From: Gordionus sp. m RMFG-2023 | Taxonomy: Eukaryota; Nematomorpha; Gordioida; Chordodea; Parachordodidae | NCBI RefSeq assembly: GCF_954871325.1 | Contig: NC_088778.1 | Coordinates: 6,047,743 to 6,111,742, forward strand | Direction of reading: 5' to 3' | Length of the DNA: 64,000 bases | Shown here: positions 1 to 12,019 of the stretch, piece by piece | Layout of the letters: each line of letters opens with the position of its first letter | How positions within the stretch are numbered: position 1 is the stretch's first letter | Made by a program: the position numbers and the translations under genes | Notes under the pieces: model-generated | Database searches by the model: none | What the model was told of the DNA's origin: nothing | The model's input: the letters and a program-made list of their open reading frames with translations, nothing else

Positions 1-513
1 CCTTGAATGAAGGGGATGAAAGGTGGAAAGTTTGGATTTAAACTTGACCGGGAAAATTGATTGACCTTCATAGAATATATTAAATTATTTTAGAATTTTC
101 TTTAAGAATATTTTAAAAATTGACACAATCCGAGAGCAAATTCTGAGATGTGGGTCGGGTATTTATTGAAAAATAAAATAAGGAATAATTAAGTTTCAAT
201 AAAAATTAGCCGTAAAAGAGAAGTCTATAAGAAATATTAAATTTTTTTTTTTTTGAAAAAGTGTCTCCAATCAGGGAATTTCGTGAAAGGAGTTGTTTAT
301 CATATATTTTTTTCCCCATGTTATGAATGCAAAATTAATAATTGCAATTAAATTTATTACATTTTTCCTAGATGTAAGAAAAAAAATTATTTAATAATTT
401 ACAAATTTAATTGGGGCTTCTAAATTTTTATTATTTTTTGACAAAAAATACTCTACTATAAGAAAATATAATATATATTAATAATCCACTAGATATTATC
501 AGATTTATCAATT
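1..513. other. Gene-free AT-rich spacer
   Basis: I see no coding frame, RNA gene or recognisable repeat here. Base composition is strongly AT-rich with short homopolymer runs. Confidence 0.5.
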
Positions 514-892
514 TCTTCTTTTTTTTCCCTTTTTTTTCTTTCTTTTTTTTTCTTTCTCTTTTTTTCCTTTCTTTTTTTTCCTTTCTTTTTTTCCTTTCTT
601 TTTTTCCTTTCTTTTTTTCCTTTCTTTTTTTTCCTTTCTTTTTTTTCCTTTCTTTTTTTTCCTTTCTTTTTTTTCCTTTCTTTTTTTTCCTTTCTTTTTT
701 TTCCTTTCTTTTTTTTCCTTTCTTTTTTTTCCTTTCTTTTTTTTCCTTTCTTTTTTTTCCTTTCTTTTTTTTCCTTTCTTTTTTTCCTTTCTTTTTTTTC
801 CTTTCTTTTTTTTCCTTTCTTTTTTTTCCTTTCTTTTTTTTCCTTTCTTTTTTTTCTTTTCTTTTTTTTCCTTTCTTTTTTTTAAATATTTT
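514..892. repeat. Polypyrimidine minisatellite, 14-bp unit CCTTTCTTTTTTTT
   Basis: About 380 bp of almost pure C/T on the plus strand, built from a 14-bp unit (CCTTTC plus eight T) with some 12-13-bp variants. The Lys/Arg/Glu-only reading frame on the minus strand is a by-product of the repeat, not a gene. A long polypurine/polypyrimidine tract of this kind can adopt triplex (H-DNA) structure; that is family knowledge, not shown here. Confidence 0.95.
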
Positions 893-939
893 ATATATTA
901 ATTTTTCTTTCTTTTCTTCTTTTCTTCTTTTCTTCATTT

Positions 940-2200
940 TTTTTTGATTTTATTTTCAATTTCCAAACCCAATTTTCTGGTTAGGAAAACACGGATTCGT
1001 TAAAATTTTAACAGAACATTTTATAAATTAATGTGTAGCGCAATTCTTCACCTACAAAATTTAAAACCAATTGAAGCTCTCTACCTATAATACTTTAGAA
1101 AGTTTTAAGCAAACTTGGCAAATAGTTCAATTGACCGGTCAAATTAAGTCAATTAACTGGTCAAATACGGTAAAATACTCTAAATAAATCTGAAAAACAA
1201 ATTAAATATATGTTTGAAAAAAAAAGAATTAGGCTTGATGAATTGACAAATCTATCAAATATCAGAATTTAGCCCAATAATTTTTGTGCACTGCTCGATC
1301 CCGATAATTCTTTTACCCGGACCGAATAATTTTTTTCATTAGTCTCGGTTCGGGCATTGCTGACTTCTAATAGGAACGACCTTTCGGCACAAATTACCTG
1401 AATATGGAGTTGGACTTCAATATCAGAATTATTTTTCCTTAGAGCTTTAAAACATTTTGATTATTTTACCCATTCGTTTTACCCCAAGTCGGGTATTTAT
1501 ATCGAATAATAATTATTATATAGCTAAGCAAAAAAATATTTAGTTTTTATAATTTATAGGTTTAAAAAAAACAATATTTTGGCAGAAAATATCAAACCAA
1601 GAACTTTTGCCAAAAAATAAAATTATGCAATAAATCTTATACAAAAAAAAACACCACATTTTTCTTACAAGTTATTGTATCTTTGTTACCCGTAAACTGC
1701 TTTCTCTAAGTCATCCCTAATTATTATTTCTTTTATTTAAATGAATCCATAAAAATTCTTCAATTTTCGTTCTCCAATATTTTTTTTTTAAAATGTTAAT
1801 TACATTTTCCTAAAAAATAATTTTATTTTTTGGAAATATAAATATAAACCGCTTTAAAAAAATGAATCGAATTATTTTTACCAATTATCTACATATAAAT
1901 AATTGATTTTCTCTTTCAAAAATTTTAAATTAAGAATGATATTATTTAATAAAAATACTATAATAATATCTTATACAAAAAATTTATGTCCCGCTTAATT
2001 TTAACTGTGAAATATCAAATTTAATTCATAATGTATAACGAATAAGTTTTAAGACATCAAATTTTTTGCCAAAGCCCGACAAATAAATCTCATAACAAAT
2101 TTATTTTGAAAAATAAAATGTAATTATTATCAAAATAAATCTAACAATGTATAATGTTGTATTAGTAAAATATATATTCGGAAAATTACCATAAAGAAAC
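940..2200. other. Spacer upstream of the GPCR gene
   Basis: AT-rich DNA with no supported gene. Any promoter of the receptor gene would lie at its right end, but I can point to no specific motif. Confidence 0.4.
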
Positions 2201-2210
2201 ATCTTCAAAA

Positions 2211-3684
2211 ATGGAACAAAATAACTTATCAATACTAAATAATTTTCTCGATAACATTTCGATACCCATGGAATATCGGCATTATAGGGACAACGCCTTA
2301 TCCCTAATTACCAACAATGGTCTAGCCATATTTATTCTCTTTATGACACCCGTCGGGATATTCGGCAATTTGTATCTTCTGCTAGATCTCAATGAATGTC
2401 AATGTTTTTGTAAAGGAAAATTCTTGTTGGGTTTAGTCAGATATCATAAGGAGAATGTTAAATATTACTTGAAGGCCATCAGTTTTAGTTGCTTGGTTCT
2501 CTGCCTCCTTCTGTTGTTCTGGCCCTACTACTACCTCGTTATTCCAGGATGTGCAAAAGAGAATAGAACTTTTATATTTGCTTTTTGGTTTGGTAAGATG
2601 GAATGGTTCCTGGAAGAAACCATCGTATGTTTCGTAAATTACATCATAGCCATGATGTGCGTAGACACCTTCTTGGCAGTCAGATTTCCTTTCTTCTATC
2701 GCAACAAGTACGCGCATTCAAGTAAAACAGTTAGGATAATAATCTGTTTGGTAGCTCTCTACTCATTTTTAATAGTTGTACCATTTATATTTTATTTTGA
2801 TATAATTCCGCAGTCAGTAATTGTAAAAAAAGTAGATGCTCCTATCACAAATGTTATATTTGAGTTAAACAATCACAATCAAACAACTATACGGGAGGCC
2901 TTACTGGAACAACAAATCGATACTTTGGAGCAATGGGGAACATTCCTCTAGGATTGATAAAAACTTCGCTTTCGAATCACCAGTTAAATTTCCCGGGGTA
3001 GTAGGGACCCAAAAGTTTTTAATCCGATTTAACGAGAATATGAACACGTTTTCTAAAATATACGACCCCGGAGAGGTTGTATTAGTGTACCTGATTCCTT
3101 GCTTACTTATATTCGTGTTGAACGCATTAACTATTCGCTCCTTTTACGAGAGGGGGCAAAAAGCTTTAGCGAAAGCCAATGTTGAGTTATCAGCTCTTGG
3201 AAAGGGAGGTCAACATGTTGCACCTTTTCCTGAAGTTCCTTTCGGTATGAATAATTCCGTAACAATCGTAAAGGGAAATCAAGGAGAAGAGAAGAGCGAA
3301 TATAGTGGTATAAGAGATCCATCACTTAATCAATCGAATATGTCATTAGCTACTCACGTTAAGGATAGAATTCAGCATATCAAAGACAGAAACCAAAACA
3401 TCATAATATTGACTAGTCTTTTAAGCATGATAACGTTTTTCTTTTCGATTCCCTGGGTAATCTACGTGTTTATAAAGAGTTCTTATTGGCTGAAAGGTAA
3501 ATCGGCATGCAAAATCCCTTTCACAACACTCTCCTATTGCTTGATTTACACTAAATTTTACTTGTTTCCTTACCTCATATTACTAGGAAACACAGTTCTT
3601 AGAGGAAGGATCATTGCTTTTTTTGTATCTAACATCTTCAAACCAATCAAAAAGATTTGCTTCTTTTCCACAAAAAATCATTAA
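2211..3684 (+). CDS. Divergent rhodopsin-like G-protein-coupled receptor, in two frames
   Basis: Likely plasma-membrane receptor; ligand unknown. The first frame (2211-2951) begins at ATG with two N-glycosylation sequons (N5, N15). It carries TM1 at about residues 32-58 with the GN motif, TM2 about 86-111, a loop cysteine (C114), TM3 about 132-158 ending in VDTFLAVRFP where family members have a DRY-type motif, and TM4 about 172-196. The second frame is open from about 2953 and reads on through 3040 to 3684. It supplies TM5 (Pro20), an 80-residue third intracellular loop, TM6 with the FSIPW proline, and TM7 ending FPYLI in place of NPxxY. The frame changes in extracellular loop 2. An 88-bp intron 2864-2951 (GTTAAA donor, TTCCTCTAG acceptor) would restore one frame, but the donor is weak. 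The alternatives are an assembly error or a young pseudogene. Subfamily not assignable. Confidence 0.75.
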
Positions 3685-3687
3685 ATA

Positions 3688-4222
3688 TGAACAACAATTT
3701 AGATGATGATATAGGGTTAGTGATCTTTATATTCTTAATTCTATAACTTTAAATAGACATCCATGATCAATAATATAGATATCTACCATGATATACAATG
3801 ATATATTTGACTTTTTTATCGAACACTATGAAGATTATATTTACGCGAACTGAATTAGTTTTATTACATTTTCCCTGAATATGAGATAAATATTTATTAA
3901 CATGAATATCAATAAATCTAGAAATGAATCTATATATATACTACCTTAATTTTATTTATCCAGCATATTTCAAAGGAGGGTTAACGATTTTTAATAATAA
4001 TTATTTTATAAATAGAGTCATCACAGTATCGAGGTGATATTTTTTTTTCATTATTAAACATGGCAATATCAGTTAGAACCTTAGAGATAGAACTATATTC
4101 GAGGTATGTAACAGTTGGCAAAATATGTTCTTTTGAATATATATTTTTTAATGATACAAAGAGAATTCAATTTTCTCAACACTTTTTACTAAATGATGAT
4201 TTAAAATTTTTTTTTTATTTAG
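3688..4222. other. Spacer between GPCR and gypsy fossil
   Basis: AT-rich DNA without a supported gene. A 70-residue frame starting at 4060 has no recognisable features and runs into the edge of the neighbouring fossil, so I do not call it. Confidence 0.4.
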
Positions 4223-4341
4223 CTAGGGCTGTGTGTTTTTTATCCTTTTGTATCTTTTTAGGATTGTCATGATATATATTACAATCGTCACAACTTTTCA
4301 CTTCCATATCTATGTCATTATTTATACCAGACCACCACATG

Positions 4342-4711
4342 CAGAGTTGTACAAAAGATCTTCCTTGAAGATTTTTGAGCGAGATCTAGCTCAAAAATTT
4401 GAGCAAGATCTTTGAAGATCGTAAAATTTGAAGATCTTTTATTTTTTTAAAATTTTGTGTAACGATCTTCAAAGATCTAGATCTTTGAAGATCGCTGCGA
4501 TCAACGATCCTCAAAGATCTTCATGATATTTATTTTTTTACCCCTTTATTAAAAGCCCAGATGTTTTTCAATTTTCATCAAGGCAGGAGGAGAGGTATAA
4601 AACATAAAAGAAATATTATATTTTTAAAAAATAAAAGATCTTCAAATTTTACGATCTTCAAGGATCTAGATCTTTGAAGATCTTTTTATTTTGAGCAAAT
4701 GTACAACTCTG
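4342..4711. mobile_element. hAT-type MITE, 370 bp, with exact 8-bp target duplication
   Basis: The ends are perfect inverted repeats (CAGAGTTGTACA / TGTACAACTCTG). They are flanked by identical 8-bp direct repeats ACCACATG at 4334-4341 and 4712-4719. An 8-bp duplication and a CAGAG-type terminus are hallmarks of hAT transposons. There is no coding capacity. The interior is full of short palindromes around GATCTTTGAAGATC and AGATCTAGATCT, so a single strand would fold extensively. It is inserted in the integrase part of the gypsy fossil and is therefore younger than that element. Confidence 0.95.
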
Positions 4712-4719
4712 ACCACATG

Positions 4720-5498
4720 TAATCTTTGGCTAAGGATTTAATTTTTCCTGCTCTCAAGTGACCTTCATGTAATGACTGTAGTACATTTTTTCTCATAGAA
4801 GACGAAATTATGATTTTGTTGCTTTTGTACAGACAATCCTTAATTATACTTAATTCCAATTCAATGTTTTTATAGATATTATTCTTTACAGGCCTGTTGA
4901 TCTTAATATCATTTATGACTTGTTTTAATTCAATATCTTTCAAAGTTTCATCACGAATTTGATTAAAATTGATAGGTAAATCCCCATAGTCATTTATTAT
5001 TGCGATATCAACAACTTCATCATGACATTCTTGTGGCAATCTCGAGAGACAATCAGGAACAACATTATATTTACCGGTTTTATACTTTATATTAAAATCA
5101 TATCCTCCTAATGTTATATTCCACTTCTGGAGTCTTAACGACATGGTGCTATTATCCTTAAGACCCTTGGTGAAGATGTGAACTAGAGGCTTATGGTCAG
5201 TAATAATTGTAAATTTTGTGCCGATTAAATATTCCTGAAATCTCTTCATAGCGAACATTATAGCGAGAGCCTCACGCTCAATATTGGTATAGTTCATTTC
5301 GGATTTTAATAAAGTTCTCGACGCGAAAGCTATTGGTTTTTCTTTGCCATCTTTTTCAGTATGAAATAATACAGCTCCTAAACCACATTTAGATGCGTCA
5401 GTGGCTATTCTTATAGCTAATTCAGGGTTAAAATATGTCAAGGTAGGAGGAAGACTAATCAACTTTTTAAGATCATTAAAACTTCTAGAGTAGCCCAT
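4720..5498 (-). pseudogene. gypsy RNase H and integrase zinc region (fossil part)
   Basis: Part of the 4.2-8.1 kb gypsy fossil. RNase H is recognised from ATDAS, the REALAI block and TDHKPL. The integrase entry region is recognised from its H-x3-H histidines, and the paired cysteines lie on the far side of the MITE. Confidence 0.9.
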
Positions 5499-5500
5499 TT

Positions 5501-6350
5501 TTATTTATTGACGATTTTATATATAGGATCGGCTATTTCTGCAAAATTGTTCAAAAATTTTCTATAGTAGCCAGCCATACCCAGAAATGTTGATAATTCA
5601 GGAGCTGATTTTGGTTCTGGCATATTAATTATTGCTTCAATATTGTCATGATTAGCATGAATCCCCTTGGCGTCAATATCATGACCCAGGAACCTCACTT
5701 TATTTTTAAAGAACACACTTTTGTTGAAGTTAGGGACCAAACCATGATATTCTATCAAACACTTTTTTATGTTATTTAGGTGAGCTTCATCCCAGTTATA
5801 AGTAAATCATCAATATAAAATATGACATCTTCCATATCACCGAAGATTTGGTCCATGATCTGTTGGAAGATTGCAGATGAGGTCTTAAGCCCAAAAGGAA
5901 GTCTAGTAAATCGGTAATATCCCTTGTGCGTAGATATAGTTAAAATATTTCTACGACTTTTATCAATCGGGACCTGTAAGAAAGCATTTTTAAAGTCAAT
6001 CTTCGTAAATTTCTTTCCTTCTGAAAGTTTAGCTATTAGATCATTGATTCGTGGTAGTGGGTCTGAAATCTTCTAGAGCTGGGTTTACAGTGTCCTAAAA
6101 ATCAGCACAAAGCCTATGCTCCCATCATCTTTGTAGACGGCGGTAATAGGACTTGCCCATCGAACATTATTCACCGGCTCAATAATTTTATCATGTATCC
6201 ATTTTTTAAGTTCATTGCTCACAAGATCAATTTTTGAATATAAAATACGTCTAGGTGGTATAATTTTAGATGGGCATCTCTTTTTAAATGTAACTTGACA
6301 CTTGCTTTGTTGATTGGCCCGTTAGTCAATTTGGATTCGCACTCTTTAAT
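5501..6350 (-). pseudogene. gypsy reverse transcriptase (fossil part)
   Basis: Part of the same fossil. The palm and connection region is recognised from VRFLGH and FLGMAGYYRKF, which are typical of Ty3/gypsy reverse transcriptases just before RNase H. Polymerase-core similarity continues to the right in degraded form. Confidence 0.85.
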
Positions 6351-6358
6351 CAATTTTT

Positions 6359-6808
6359 TTATTTCATCTTCATATTAGTGTCAATATTTGCTATATATTT
6401 ATTTAAAATATTTTTGAAAGCGTTGATCCATGTACGTCCCAACAAGGCATTTTTCCTTGACTCAATGACCACCGCTTGTAAATATTTTGAAATACCTTTA
6501 TAAGTCACTTTAACTTGTGTAATGCCGATGATCTTAATTAAATTTCCGTCATAAGCGGTAAGTTTTAACTCGGATTTTTTAACATCTCTAATACCAAGTT
6601 TTTTAGCCAAACCATGAGGTATGATAGTATGTTTGAATCCTGTGTCGACTTGCATAGTTGTAATAATATCGTTCACTTTTAAAGTAGTCATAAATGCCTT
6701 ATCTTCGTCATTAAGCATATCCCCAGATAAATTGTTTATGTTAAAATCGTTATCATCTTTGTTTTTTAAAGAGTCGACTTTCTCTTCAACTATTTCTTCA
6801 ATATTCAT
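6359..6808 (-). pseudogene. gypsy aspartic protease (fossil part)
   Basis: Retropepsin-like segment with VDTGFKHTIIP, resembling the active-site DTG loop, and a later ALLGRTWI block matching the ILG(x)DW-type motif of the family. It lies directly downstream of the gag region of the same fossil. Confidence 0.85.
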
Positions 6809-6929
6809 ATTATGGTCATTGTTGTTGTATTATATTTGCTTTCTCGGACTGTTGTCGCCCACTATATTTATTTGAATTATTGCTATATTGTATTTGCTTT
6901 CTCTGACTGTTGTCACTACCTCTATAATT

Positions 6930-7590
6930 ATTTGAATTGTTGCTATAGGATTGGTAATTGTTACGATTTCCGTCACCATATTGGATCTGTTTTCTTTGAT
7001 TATTATCATGCCATGTATTATTTCTACCATAATTAGATTGATTATTATTGCTGTAGCGATAGTTGTTGTAGTTATAGTTATTATAATTATCGTGGTATCT
7101 AGAATTATTATTGCCGTAATTCCTATCATATTATCTAAAATTATTATTATTGTCGTAATTCCTATTTCTATTCCTATTATAATTATTATCTCTATTATCA
7201 TAATTATTTCTAAAATTATTATCAGGTCTAAAATAATTATTATTGTCATTACCTCTATAATTATTTGAATTGTTATATTAAGATTGGTAATTGTTACGAT
7301 TTCCGTCACCGTATTGGATTTGTTTTCTTTGATTATTATCATACCATGTATTATTTCTACCATAATTAGATTGATTATTATTGCTGTAGCGATAGTTGTT
7401 GTAGTTATTATAATTATCGTGGTATTTAGAATTAATATTGCCGTAATTCCTATCATATTATCTAAAATTATTATTATTGTCGTAATTCCTATTTCTATTC
7501 CTATTATAATTATTATAATTATTATCTCTATTATCATAATTATTTCTAAAATTATTATCAGGTCTAAAATAATTATTATTGTCATTTCTA
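6930..7590. repeat. Tandem duplication (~330 bp x 2) within the gag tail of the gypsy fossil
   Basis: Two adjacent, highly similar blocks of about 330 bp (landmark GATTGGTAATTGTTACGATT near 6950 and again near 7284). They encode an Asn/Tyr/Arg/Asp-rich low-complexity stretch on the minus strand. The isoleucine-rich frames seen on either strand here are artefacts of this AT-rich repeat. Confidence 0.85.
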
Positions 7591-7715
7591 TTACTATTGT
7601 TAAAGTTTTTATCTTTATCAGACGCTTTATCGTGATTCATATAACTTATATTATCATTATCTTTATCATTAATACTATCTAATCTACTTCCTATCTCCAC
7701 CATTTCGTTTAAGGT

Positions 7716-8078
7716 TTAATTAGTATTTTTACTAAATTTATATTTTATTTTATCATTTAAGGTAGACGTTCTTAATTTTTCTTTTATTCTATTATCATTT
7801 AAAAAATCACATTTTTTATATAATTTTGATACTCTAATATACCACTGCATAAAGTTCTCACTAGAATTCTGATATAAGTTAAATTTGTTGATTAAAATAT
7901 TTTTATCTTCAATTGGTAAAAGGTATCTTAATTTCTTAATCACTATCTTAAGATCTAAAATCTTAGTATCTGAACAAATTGATTTAATATTATCAAACAC
8001 ATCATCAGATAAATTATTAAGTAAAGTATTTATTTTAACGGAGTCCGGTAATGTGCTGGTCGAAAAGTAACTTAACAC
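7716..8078 (-). pseudogene. gypsy gag capsid region (fossil part)
   Basis: Charged, helical segment with features common to retrotransposon capsids, including SENFMQWYIRVSKLYKKC. It sits at the 5' end of the gypsy fossil and is identified mostly by position and composition. Confidence 0.65.
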
Positions 8079-8204
8079 CCTATCTAAGTAAATCTCAGTG
8101 AGTGGCCCAATAAGTTTTGGGAATAAGGTGTAAAATCAGGTAATTTTTTGTCCATTTATTAATAATTTTTATAAAATATCACATAAAAATAAAAATGACG
8201 ACGT

Positions 8205-8441
8205 TTATATTTTTGTAAATATGCATTGGAGTTGTATAAACTCTGATTCATTGTAAGCAAAAAATTTTTCGTCCAAAGCCTCAAAGCAACGTAACATCTC
8301 TTTTAAACTAAAGAATTCAAAGGAGACATCTCCACTGGCAGGTCCTCGAGTATATTGGACATCACAATTATAAGTGAATTCCCAAAGTATATCATAGACC
8401 GAGACCTCGTATGGTATGTTTATTAATTTAAAACAAAACAT
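8205..8441 (-). CDS. Short hypothetical ORF with RRM-like pattern
   Basis: A 78-residue frame from ATG, not recognised with certainty. IPYEVSVYDILWEF, followed by GDVSFEFFSLKEMLRCFEAL, resembles an RNA-recognition motif (beta1-alpha1, then an RNP1-like SFEFFS strand and alpha2), closest in style to the quasi-RRM of hnRNP F/H proteins. An intact RRM needs about 80-90 residues, so this could be one exon or a pseudogene fragment. It lies just upstream of the gypsy gag on the same strand and could instead be a leader of that element. Confidence 0.3.
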   Translation of the reverse strand: MFCFKLINIPYEVSVYDILWEFTYNCDVQYTRGPASGDVSFEFFSLKEMLRCFEALDEKFFAYNESEFIQLQCIFTKI

Positions 8442-8449
8442 CGAAAATT

Positions 8450-9085
8450 ATTTACCTTTCGAAAATTATCCACCTTTATATAGAATTATGGGGTTTTTTT
8501 ATATTTATTTAATGTTTTTGCATGTTAAAGTGATAAATCTAAAAAAAATATAACGCATAATGGCGAGTTTTTTTTGCCATCCTCAACCGGGATACCATGA
8601 AGAAAAGTAAAACTATTATTTTTTAATCTGTTTTATTTCACTTTTTCTTAACGTTTATATAACATTTTTACAAACTAAAATTAGAATATATATAAAAAAA
8701 AAAGTTAACTTTAAAAATAAAAGTAAAACTAAAATATAATTATGAATAATACACGTTAAAAAATACAATTCATATTATTCAACAAATTCAAAAAAGTTTA
8801 AAAACAATTCTAATATTTTCCAGTGTTAAAGATATATTCCAAGTCAATCCGTTATTTTTTTTTGTATGTTTTGAAATAGTTCATTGCCCGTATTCGTAAA
8901 TAAGATTTAAAATTTTTTTTTTTACTTGGATAGCTATTATCAATTAATAATTATTATAAATTTTCTCCTGCTTTTTAGTTTTTTTTAAAAAAGTATCGGA
9001 GCTATTTCAAGCTTAATTGGGGTCTTGGGCATGATTTTAAAATGAAACAAATTTTTCTAAGATTAAATAAAAGATGAATTGAGAT
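8450..9085. other. AT-rich spacer
   Basis: No gene or clear repeat recognised. Confidence 0.4.
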
Positions 9086-9087
9086 AT

Positions 9088-9322
9088 GATTGAAGAGAAG
9101 ATCAGCCAAACCGGTTTAGACCGCCTGGTTGGCTGCATTCAAATTTGAGATTGTAAACCAAATGGTATCTAGTTATTTTGTAGGCTAAATTGATTCAAAC
9201 TTTTTATTACGAACTATTTGACAGATAAAAATGGATCTTACTTGGTTTCGAAATTCGGTCGAAATGCAGCCGACTTACTTTTCTCAGAACCGGTTCTAGT
9301 TGAACTTCTTATTTGATTAATA
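9088..9322. repeat. Imperfect palindromic MITE-like repeat
   Basis: Arms around AAACCGGTTTAGACC, GGCTGCATT and AATGCAGCC, AGAACCGGTTCTAG face each other across about 230 bp. The arms are imperfect and I see no clear target duplication, so the class is unknown. Confidence 0.45.
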
Positions 9323-9329
9323 TAAACCA

Positions 9330-10480
9330 ATAATATTTAAAATTCAATTAAATTAGTTTCGGTAATGTGTTCAAGCATCTAAATATAGTATAAAAAAAGC
9401 AATCGTAGGTAGTATAGTATTTTATTAAGGGTGTTACAAATATAATCAAATAGTATAATCATCAGTTTCTATAAATTATGGAGATAGATTAGAAGAATTC
9501 CATTTAATAAAATGTGATATATTAATTATATGTATTAAATATATATATAAATAAAATAAGTGATGTTTACATATACTTTTTGTTAACGCTAAAGTAAAAA
9601 GACAAAAAGTAAATCAAATAAAGTTAAATGACTATTATCAAATTTACGATCAAACCTGTCTAATAGGAGCGTCATTAGCCCGTATAATCTCAGGATATTC
9701 AAACATTATTTTCAAAATGTCCTTTTTTTTTAGCTAACATCTTCAAAATGAACTTTTTGGGTATCCCATCGCTCCCCCCCCCCTCCCTCCCGCCTTTGGT
9801 GACGGTAATAATTTTTTATTACAATATTATGATATTTAAAATAATATATAACTTAACATTTATATATAAAGGATGTAATTATTATTTAGTTAAAATATTT
9901 TGCTAGAGAAAATAGAAATCATATATATATATTTAATTTTTTTTCCCGGTCATGGGTTACTTTATTTGAATATTTTTATTAATTATCTTTTAATTAAAAT
10001 AAAATCATTGGGAAAATATAATTTAAAACTCATAAATAAGGATTAACTTATTAAATACCTTTTATTTGTATGATTAAGAAATTATAATTTAAAATTCATA
10101 TATAAAAATATAATTTTTAAAAACAAAATAATACTGATTTTTTTTATCGAAAAATAAAACATAATTTCTTATTAAAAATGGTGGTTATTTAAATTTATCT
10201 ATTTTAAGTAGATTATTTTGTAAACTATCTAAGTAGCTTTAAAATTTTATTTCTCGGCTATCTATTAGATTTTCGCGTTCTGTATCTTTATACCCATTTA
10301 TTCTCATCAACTTTTCTATATTGATCCAACCCCTTTCACATTATTCTGCTCATTTTTATTGTTCCCTGCCCTACCTCTCCTAATTATCCTTCTCGGTTAT
10401 TCTGATTCAAACATTCGAGTTGTTCTTCCGAGTCATATATTACATCGCGCCTTAATTTTTAATCAGCAGTTACCTTTATC
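9330..10480. other. AT-rich spacer
   Basis: No gene recognised. Holds a C-rich homopolymer run near 9772-9790 and several short ATAT runs. Confidence 0.4.
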
Positions 10481-10489
10481 ACTTTTGAA

Positions 10490-11215
10490 TTTTTTTTTAA
10501 ATAGCCACTATTTCTTTCCTATAGTATAATTTATTAACTTGAATATTATTATTTATAGATTAGCGTAACCATGGATATGTTGTTATTTCATCATCATCTG
10601 ATAGTTCGAATATAATAAATAACAGCAACTTCATATATTCAATAAACTAATTCTATCAGTACCAAATTTAGTCTAAAAAGTATAATATAAGTTTCAAAAT
10701 CTTTAAGTTCTAATTTAGAGAGATACTTGATTGTAATATTTATTATTTTAGATAATATAACTGTAAGTATCCTATTGATAATTTATTTTAGATTTTTGCA
10801 TTTCATAGGCCTATTATATTATATACATATATATAAAATAAAATAGTTAATATCTTTTAAAATTTATTTATTTTTGGTGTGATTATTTAATATTTGCTTT
10901 TTTCAAGGGTTTTATATTTTAATAATTGGACATAATTTAAAGTATTAAAAAAAATATATATTTTATAAATAATTAAATTTTACATGATATATAAAAGTTT
11001 TTATGTATTAAAAATTAAGAAGAATATTTTTTTAATAAAAATATATTTTATTCACTTAAAACTATTAAATGGCTAATATATTGTGTTAAAAAATATACGG
11101 TATTTATTTATATTAAATGAAATTTTAAAAAAAATTTATTCATAAAGTTTTGAATGAACGTGAACGCCACTTTCCTTTTTTTGAAAGTGAACATGCTCGA
11201 TTTTTGTCGAACGTT
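10490..11215 (+). mobile_element. Decayed hAT remnant related to the copy at 22971-23880
   Basis: Two blocks match the 22971-23880 element. One is near 10555-10610 (TAGATTAGCGTAACCATGGA, at a presumed transposase start). The other is near 11065-11160 (TGGCTAATATATTGTGTT through the ATGAACG-rich end). Almost all transposase sequence between them is gone. GAACG-type motifs at the right end resemble the subterminal region of the better copy. Class is inferred from that copy's hAT domain. Confidence 0.6.
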
Positions 11216-11219
11216 TAAC

Positions 11220-12010
11220 TAATTTTACACATTCGAATTTTCCTAAATCAAGTAATTCATTTTTATAATTTGTCTCCTACTTCTATACTAATATATTTAT
11301 TCACAAAACTATGGATCGAATATGAACACGAATTTAATTGTTTGAATTTAATAATCGATTTTTTGCCGGGAAAATTAATTTCTTATTTTATTAGTTTTAA
11401 CTATTCCTCATGTATTGTCATCTACTAGTTATCATCGAATACACTATTCCTGGCTTTATGCCTGTAAACATTTTCATCCATACTGCCTTACACTCAATAA
11501 ATCTCGTCAAACCATGTGATTTTTAATATTCAGCCTTGGTCGGTTTTCTTTAGTCCATCTTAATAACCTACATCTCCTTCCTAATAACGTTTCAAATGGA
11601 GACACTCAGGTATCATTTATTTTATACTATTAAGATAGTATAACCATAAAATCCATAATCTCTCTCTTTTACCTTAACTTTTTTTAACCACAATTTCTAT
11701 CAATCCACTCAATTCCACTTGAGTTCGGATGAGATCTTTAAAGCCTTGCCTATTAAAACGGGCCTGAAATTAAAAAAAAAATATATAGGGAAGTATCTGC
11801 CAATTTTTCAAAATGACCAGTCATTGTCATGTTACCTTACGCTATCTCTACTCCTATATCTGACTCTTTTTTAAAAAAAAATCTTTTTCCATTTTATTTC
11901 TATCTTCCAATTATAATATTCCTACTATTAAATTAACACCAAAAATGTATAAATCAATGCTAAAATAAAATTTTTATTACTTATACTATACATTATTGTT
12001 ATATATCTTA
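11220..12010. other. AT-rich spacer
   Basis: No gene or repeat identified. Confidence 0.4.
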
Positions 12011-12019
12011 AATTCATAT

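Larger units (their letters stand above)
4223..8080 (-). mobile_element. Broken Ty3/gypsy retrotransposon, internal region
   Basis: Fossil LTR-type retroelement read right to left. Recognisable parts in the usual Metaviridae order are gag (about 8080-7716), an Asn/Tyr/Arg-rich segment (about 7700-6830), an aspartic protease with a DTG motif (6808-6359), reverse transcriptase (about 6360-5500), RNase H (about 5498-5000) and the integrase H2C2 zinc region (about 4760-4230). It is broken in several places and I find no LTR at either end. A hAT-type MITE sits inside the integrase part. Family assignment rests on domain order and motifs; age is moderate to old. Confidence 0.9.

Noticed and set aside
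431-937. 168-residue Lys/Arg/Glu-rich minus-strand frame
   Set aside because: It is the translation of the 14-bp pyrimidine minisatellite, with no non-repetitive protein sequence.
6812-7682. Long isoleucine-rich frames on both strands
   Set aside because: They are shadow frames of the AT-rich tandem duplication inside the gypsy gag tail.
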